Below are positions 58,015-64,000 of a DNA stretch of 64,000 bases, piece by piece (position 1 is the first letter of the stretch; every line of letters starts with the position of its first letter). The position numbers and the translations under genes were made by a program. The notes under the pieces were generated by a model. The model saw only the letters and a list, made by a program, of their open reading frames with translations. It ran no database searches and had not been told where the DNA came from. Source of the stretch: Icerya purchasi (lineage: Eukaryota > Arthropoda > Insecta > Hemiptera > Monophlebidae); contig CM077115.1 of the NCBI GenBank assembly GCA_039619475.1, positions 418,508,557 through 418,572,556 of the forward strand, read 5' to 3'.

Positions 58015-59075
58015 GACAAAAAACTGTACTTTTTTAAGGAAAAACATTTGCCCCGAAGTTATCACCTCCTTCGGAAAAAGAGCTTCCTGAAGAGAATTTT
58101 CCCTCCCTTTGTATCATACACTAGTGAAATCGGTACACAGTTGGAGGGAAAGTACTGAAAAGTAACTCGGTAATATTGCCTTATCCGCTACAACAGAAAT
58201 GTTAAAAGAGTAGAAATTAACCATCTCCCTACCATAATGCCACTTATGTTACCATCATCGACCATTGCCTTTCTCGGTTCGGTTTTTTTAATTTTCATCC
58301 TCAGTCTAAAACAATTTAAAAAGTGCGTACACAATCAGAAATGTTCAGCTAAATCGCGATTTTCGGTGCAGCTTTACAGATGAACTGGCATTACTAACAA
58401 ACTGGCTTCTATAATTATTCATGCGCCGGATGATTAACCTCGTTTCATGTTAAAAACAAAGTGATATTTTCTACTCGATTTTAGTAACTAGACATCATCG
58501 AGGAGTCTGATGGTTAGTTTTTTAATTTATCCAGCGGGTTATGAAACTTACTGCAAAAGCATCGACATTATTTTGTACCTAATTTCAATAACTGAACATC
58601 AAAAGGCTCCGCGGTAAAACTGATAAATAATCGCTTATTGACAACCGAGCTTGTGATTCACCCGTAAAGTACCATTTCTTATTAATATTTCAACGTAAAA
58701 AGATTTCTCTCTGTATGTACAATATATATGAACAAAAATTCTTTGTGAATCCAAATATTTGCACTCTGTCATATATTTAAATGGAATCGTCGAGTACAAA
58801 CAGTGCAATGACACACGACGTTTTTCAAGTGGAATCAAACAACTGTAAAGTGTAAAGAGTATAGCACACCTTTTAAAATCCCACCTCGCTCGGTAAGTTA
58901 AATTACTAATAAGAGAACTAAAGATTAACTGAATGCGGATGTCCCTTAAACACGCGTGTTGCAGTATTTACAAATTATACATATTAAAAGTAACGGAATA
59001 GGTAATAAAATTAATAAATAAAGAATTATGGTTTTTATAAGTTAGGTGAGATCAAATAAATAATAAAGTGATTCC
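58015..59075. other. No gene seen
   Basis: Short frames only, for example minus 58,838-58,635, without features. Confidence 0.4.
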
Positions 59076-59195
59076 TTTTTTTCTTTTTTTTTTTGTTAAT
59101 TAAAATCTTTATATACTTTCAATAGTAAAATTCAGACCAGATTCGAACGAAACACCTAATGCCTAAAACGCTCTACGTTGGTCGTTGATTTATCA
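59076..59195 (-). mobile_element. SINE, minus strand, poly(A) tail
   Basis: On the minus strand ggtgtttcgttcgaatctgg carries a nearly intact box B (GTTCGAATC) and is followed downstream by an A-rich tail (plus poly(T) at 59,076-59,094). It shares gtgtttcgttcg with the copy at 28,504. Confidence 0.6.
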
Positions 59196-61155
59196 ATTTT
59201 GAATCACGTGTTAAAGAGCAAAAATAACTGAACGGCTTAAACATGTTTGTCATAAAAAACTTCTTGTGCACCAAAGACTTACAGAAGCAGCTGTAAAGCT
59301 CTCAGACAATACGGATGTGCAGAGTTGCCAATGGTCCGACAGCAGCAGTTCTTTGATGTTGACATCTATTTCCATTTACTATACACGTCTCCGGTTCCTG
59401 TTTCCTGCCACCACAAAAATAACTCCTCCTCACGGGTGCAAGACTCCACGCGTGTCCTTTGATGACATGTTTTCCAGCTAAATTGCTCGACTTTTTTCCT
59501 TTTTTTCTCCTTTCATCCCCTGTAAAAGAAAAAATCTCGCGACTACTGTCTCCTCTCGGTTGTCACTGAAATTGGTCATTTCACTTAATTCCCGTGCCGC
59601 ATTTCATTCACACAATACGAGAGTGCAGAGCCAGCGCAACCAGTGTGAGAAGATTAAATGATGCCGCACGAACTTACCTGCCAAACACGGTCTAGCCGGG
59701 TAAGGACGGAAAAGAAGGTCGAACGAATTTTATCCCGAACTAGAGGCACGTTGTTTTTCGAACAACATTAATTTTTTCAACACACGCTGACCATGCCTTC
59801 TAATAACAGGTCACGCGTAATAATTCGCTTCCCATTAATCGGCACTTTGGCATATTATTCCAAAAAAAAACAACAATTGACAGAAACGAATCATAATCAG
59901 GATATCAAGGTGATTTGAAACGGTTTTTCGACTTTTGCGGTTTTCTTTTCCTGGTGTAAATGTTTCGACTCTGTACGTAGGGGTCCTACATTAGGACATC
60001 TTCAGAGACCCTCTAGATTCGGCCTACTGAGGAGAATTTAAGAATGAAAACAGCTTGTCATTCGATTACCTCTCGATAACCTCTCGATACTTGCGTACAG
60101 TGGTGATCGTTGTATGGAAATAAAACACGGTAGTTTCTTGTACGCTATTCCTTTGTATTCCGCTTGAAATCTGGAGATTCTAACATGCTAGCGCACATTT
60201 CTGTTACTTCCTTTATCGAAATTTTCGCATAAACTTCGGTACCCTACAAGCTCATATATATGCCGAACATAAGAAGTTTGAAAAAAAATATTAAAGGTAG
60301 AATTCGAAAAAACATCGCAGATAAAATAAGATTAGGGGTAAACAAAAAAAAAAAGGTGGGGGGGAGGGGGTGACAGTGTGGGTGTGGATGTGTGTAAAAC
60401 CGGTGAAAAAGTACAAAGCATCAGAGGATAGTGGAAAAAAATTAAACGGTTTTTACTGGCAGTCAGAATAATCGACAAATGCCATTTAGACATGTTGTGA
60501 TGAAATATGATGATACTTATATGTGGGGTATCGAAACGTCATTTACTATAAATCGCGATGTAAAGAACGATGATAACTCTTTAGCTAAATGCAGCGTTGT
60601 GAAGTTTTCTTTATGGTTCTGCTACCATTCGCGATTAATTAATTAATACGTTACCGAGAAACACATTAACTGTGTAACGGTATTATTTAGTTAAGCTCTG
60701 CTGAGGGATGCCGCCATGGTCTCGTAAATATCGTAGACGTACAGTTATATTTTTAGTATAATTTTTAGTTGTATTCTAACTGAAAAATTGATAGTATTTC
60801 ACTTTTTATACAAAATCGCGTATACGGAATATTAAACACAGTAAGGAGCTCTCTATACAAATGACGTTGGCGATTATTATTATTCGGATTAGCTATTGAA
60901 ATTTCATTAAAAACAAAGTTGTTGTTTGTTTTTAATATTATTATATTATTAGAATCACGTTTTTAGAAATCGTAATAGCAGCCCGACTGGATTTTGTAAA
61001 AAACCAAAAATGACCATCGTACACATTACGGAGTCGGTTAATGAAGGGGAAAACGAAAAAGACAGAAAAGAGGAAAGTGATATAGAAGAGTATTATGTGG
61101 AAGGAAAGAAGAAATGCGTTTAAGCTAGAACGGAAGAGAATAGTTGGCGATTTTA
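59196..61155. other. Upstream region of receptor C, no coding exon recognised
   Basis: A minus-strand consensus donor cag|gtaagtt reads from plus 59,680 to 59,671, with CG-richer sequence around it, so an exon of an opposite-strand gene is possible but unproven. A 71-codon plus frame at 59,266-59,481 has no domain. A G-rich tract lies at 60,356-60,370. Confidence 0.3.
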
Positions 61156-61288
61156 GAAAGAGGCGACTAGCAAAGTCGAAAACGATCTCGCTATTATCAA
61201 TTCGGAGTGCTATTCAAAGGCATAAAAAAAATTATTAGTAGCCCGAAAAATTACACTAGATATGTGCTATATGTTTATCGTTTTTCAG
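61156..61288 (+). other. Intron end shared with the centre of copy A
   Basis: From agaaagaggcgactagc at 61,156 the sequence is nearly identical to 10,931-11,062. Upstream of 61,156 the two loci differ completely. This is the left boundary of the tract shared by A and C. Confidence 0.85.
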
Positions 61289-62386
61289 ATGCCTTGCTCG
61301 GTGGATTTTATCGAAAACTTTTACCAATGGTACAAGTCGATATTCGTTGAACTGAACATCACTCTGAGTATAATCGGCGTGCTGACGAATCTGATCAATG
61401 TGGCAGCGTTTACACGTAAGCGGTTAAAATCGCCGACCGCATTGATCATGTCGGCGACCGCGCTAGCGGACGCGGCCGCAGCGGCCGTTTACGCGCGTAT
61501 GGCTTGGTACGCGTACGTCTACACGCCGGGATATCCGATGGACGAGGTGTACACGCATCACGCTGCCTTAGAGAGACTCTACTGCCGGCACCTGTTCATT
61601 CTGTTCTACAACATATCGATCTGGCTGCAAGTGGTGCTGGCCATGTGGCGTTTCTTGGCCGTCTACTACCCACTGCACTGTCGATCGTTTTGCGACATGC
61701 GAAAGACTTACTGGATCGTGTCTCTCTGTTACGTTCTGTCCATCGTCCTGTTCATTCCGCGGTTCGTATCCGAGGTACAACTGGAAAAGGCCACCGATAA
61801 AACGTGGCCGTCCATTCAGCTGTACCGGATTAAGTTCATAGACGACTTCATGCGAAGCCTTCACTACCGTATCCAGACGATTCTGTTTCAGTTCGTTCCG
61901 TGCGTCGTTCTGACCGTATTCACTGTCGGTTTGGTGCTGTGTCTGCTGAAGAGCGACAAAAAACGCAAATCCATGGTGCAGCAGTCGAGCAACAACTCCG
62001 GCAAAAACGGATCCAGCAACAAGAACTTCTCCGAGACGGAAAAGACCACGAAAATGTTGACGGTTGTGCTGTTCATATTCTGGACCATCGAAGCACTGGT
62101 CGGAGTCGTCTCGTTTCTGCGCTCATTCGGCGGCAGTTACTGCTACGTCTACGTGATAACGTTCGCGGATACGTTACGGCTGGCCAACATCGCTTTCAAA
62201 ATTACCATCTACTACGTGATGAGTCGGCATTACCGGAAAGCCATTCACTCGCTGTTTCGATGCAACATCGGCATTTCCGATTCCGTGGCGACAACTACGT
62301 CCGGTCGTACGACCGAGACCTATTCGTTGCAAGGTTATCGTTCGTCGGACGATGCGACTGCCACCGAGAAAAGTGCGAAAAATTAA
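61262..62386 (+). CDS. Peptide GPCR, myosuppressin/FMRFamide-receptor-like, copy C
   Basis: The open frame has 374 residues; the likely exon begins at 61,289 (Met10), just after a splice acceptor. It would be a plasma-membrane neuropeptide receptor signalling through G proteins. Segments by residue: TM1 about 27-50 with GVLTNLIN, TM2 56-80 with SPTALIMSATALAD, TM3 108-135 ending WRFLAVYYP (DRY replaced), TM4 149-168, TM5 203-229 with FVPC, a short third loop with KNFSETEKTTKML, TM6 264-288 with FIFWTIEAL, TM7 295-320 with NIAFKITIYYVMSRHYR (NPxxY replaced), then a Ser/Thr-rich tail to residue 374. These replacements are usual in the DMSR/sex-peptide-receptor branch. Cys108 is at the top of TM3, but extracellular loop 2 (about 169-202) has no cysteine. 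The first about 25 residues are a short N-terminus, so an upstream exon is expected. The ligand is unknown. Confidence 0.85.
   Translation: MCYMFIVFQMPCSVDFIENFYQWYKSIFVELNITLSIIGVLTNLINVAAFTRKRLKSPTALIMSATALADAAAAAVYARMAWYAYVYTPGYPMDEVYTHHAALERLYCRHLFILFYNISIWLQVVLAMWRFLAVYYPLHCRSFCDMRKTYWIVSLCYVLSIVLFIPRFVSEVQLEKATDKTWPSIQLYRIKFIDDFMRSLHYRIQTILFQFVPCVVLTVFTVGLVLCLLKSDKKRKSMVQQSSNNSGKNGSSNKNFSETEKTTKMLTVVLFIFWTIEALVGVVSFLRSFGGSYCYVYVITFADTLRLANIAFKITIYYVMSRHYRKAIHSLFRCNIGISDSVATTTSGRTTETYSLQGYRSSDDATATEKSAKN
61274..61288 (+). promoter_or_regulatory. 3' splice site before receptor C
   Basis: tttatcgtttttcag, a pyrimidine-rich acceptor, is identical at the same place in copy A (11,048-11,062), and similar acceptors precede the exon in copy B and in the truncated exon of A. 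It implies at least one upstream exon. Confidence 0.7.
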
Positions 62387-64000
62387 GAAGGCGCGCGTCT
62401 ATTCTTACCGCACCGGAAACGAAAAATCATCATCCGGTTTTCAAATCCCCCCCCTTTTTATTCGTTGTTTTCTTTTAATTTTTTTCTATTTTTCTTTTAA
62501 TTATTAAACGCCACCCTTTTTTCCTTCGCGTTGTTGTGAATCTCGCTGTTCCGAGAAAAAGAGAATCTACTTCTTCGTTAGCATTGTTGTGAACTACAAA
62601 ATGGCAGAACGCCCGAACTAGTCGTTAATAATGTTTTTTTTTTCTTCTTTCGGTACCCGGTTATTGCAATAACATGTTCAAAAATGCCGCAGCCTTCGTT
62701 TGGTGATAACGTTTCGAAAAATTTTTCGCTTTGAACCGGAATGTTTAAGCTGCCAAATATGCCAGAGGCCGGATTTTGTAGTCCTCCCTGAATAAAGCAG
62801 AACCGAATGCGATGGAAGTGCGTTCGCGTAGTCGCTTATCATCTATGTAACGATTCCGGTCCGATGACAGTCATTAACTAACGGGGACCGACTTTCTCAT
62901 TGTCGTCTGATCGTGTTGGTTTGACGAAACTGCTATATGCTTGGAAGAGCCGTAAATTACGCTGTCCGTCTCGAATTAAACGGGAATTATTTAGAAGAAG
63001 AAGGTTATACCAGATTTCCATCGACAGTGCGTAGCATTCGAACGAATGTCATTTGCAGAGATATACCTGAAATTCCTAAAAGAAATTCGCGAATAACTCT
63101 AGATCTGTCATCTGGGCACGTTATTCTATACTCGAAATTTAAGTGAAAATTAACGCTGAAATTCCATTGTAAACACACACACACACACACACGGTTGTAA
63201 TGTCGAACATTGTAAAGTTCAAAAATTTTATCTATACAATCCGAGAAACAACAAAAGGCAATGTTTGTTGTTTTTTTTTGTTTTTTGTTCTTTTTTTTAT
63301 TTTGTAACACAAAAAAACAATATATTTTATATTTTTGTACAACTTCTTTTTCATTATTATTATTTTTATTATTCGTCACTCGTGATGATGTAGGCTCGCG
63401 ATTTTAAAATATATACCGGAACATATAAAAAATCGAATAGTTTATAATATTGCTACGGAAATAGCCGTATATTGATTTCGTCGCTTCTCAAAATTTTTCA
63501 GATTCCATTAAAAAGAAAAAGAAAAAAATCGAATTTACAAGTACGTCCTCGTTTCGGGGTAAACGAATAAGAGTATAAAACGACGAATGTCTAGAGGGTT
63601 TTGCAAAAAGAGAAAAATTTATTCCAACGCGTTTCTCGGGATAGTTCCAGAGCCACTGATTTAGATGAGCCGCAACCGCTGCCAGGTTCAAAAGCGCTTT
63701 AAACAAACAGAGAAGCACTTTAATAATTTTCGTTTCATCGGCAGACTGTTCTTATTCGTCTTAACGAGTACTACTTCCTCAAAAGTCGGAACACATAACA
63801 TAATTATGCAGTAATTGCAATGCTACTTTGCGTATACACTTTTTTCATCGTTTTACTTTCAAGCAATTGCCATTAGGGGGTGGAATTATTTTTTCCATAC
63901 CGCTTTAAAAATCTGAGAAATTAATCCGAATTCAGCATACTCCGTCCGGGGGGTATTTTTCATTGCAGTCTCTACTAAATAGTTCAACTCGACGAGGAGT
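62387..64000. other. Downstream of receptor C, no gene recognised
   Basis: Likely 3' untranslated and intergenic sequence. A (CA)n microsatellite lies at 63,174-63,193. Overlapping frames at 62,937-63,379 on both strands show no domain. No clear polyadenylation signal stands out among many AT-rich candidates. Confidence 0.4.

Noticed and set aside
63005..63379. 124-codon minus-strand frame
   Set aside because: It is rich in Asn, Lys and repeat-derived Val-Cys residues from the (CA)n tract, with no domain.

Overview
The window is animal nuclear DNA, most likely from an arthropod and probably an insect. It is AT-rich, with long homopolymers and microsatellites, no bacterial operons, and sparse genes separated by transposon debris. 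The evidence is the seven-transmembrane peptide receptors of the myosuppressin/FMRFamide-receptor type, a Jockey-like LINE, mariner and hAT remnants, a Helitron and tRNA-derived SINEs. I cannot name the species.

The only host genes I can support are three copies of one receptor family, all on the plus strand: copy A (large exon near 11.06-12.08 kb), copy B (decayed, 36.79-37.65 kb) and copy C (61.29-62.39 kb, the best preserved). They lie in repeated units about 24-29 kb apart. The block 1.35-2.55 kb matches 30.72-31.49 kb, and 8.82-12.18 kb matches 34.87-37.71 kb in the same order. The block 12.9-15.7 kb matches 38.3-39.3 kb in inverted orientation. A weaker match joins 34.2-34.5 kb to 56.6-56.9 kb. 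Copy A is a mosaic: its flanks and both ends resemble copy B, while its middle (about 10.93-11.97 kb) resembles copy C. This fits gene conversion or unequal exchange. In all three copies the coding exon is preceded by a good 3' splice site, so the true N-termini and promoters lie in upstream exons that I cannot identify.

Layout: 0-1.2 kb, LINE RNase H tail; 1.3-2.5 kb, duplicated block; 2.8-4.1 kb, tRNA-like SINE head and LINE reverse-transcriptase tail; 4.1-8.65 kb, inverted repeats, an LTR-like piece with two primer-binding-site-like motifs, and tandem repeats; 8.8-15.7 kb, unit A with receptor A and a mariner element holding a nested hAT; 15.7-16.2 kb, LINE pieces; 17.2-18.3 kb, two MITEs; 20.3-22.5 kb, two divergent LINE tails; 23.3-24.5 kb, a Helitron with both ends; 25.2 kb, a hairpin MITE; 28.5-29.1 kb, SINE and LINE scraps; 30.7-39.3 kb, unit B with hAT MITE, LTR-like end and receptor pseudogene; 39.7-42.5 kb, a 5'-truncated Jockey-like LINE with an intact reverse transcriptase frame; 42.5-49 kb, mostly featureless; 49-53.5 kb, a hAT MITE with perfect target-site duplication, a hAT carrying a LINE fragment, and a 0.9 kb near-perfect palindrome with a SINE at its centre; 54-59 kb, SINEs and MITEs; 61.2-62.4 kb, receptor C.

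I found no defence system, gene cluster or catalytic novelty. The interesting biology is genome dynamics: a duplicating and converting receptor cluster, with transposons that date the duplication against an empty site. All similarity statements come from reading the sequence by eye; no alignment or database search was run.
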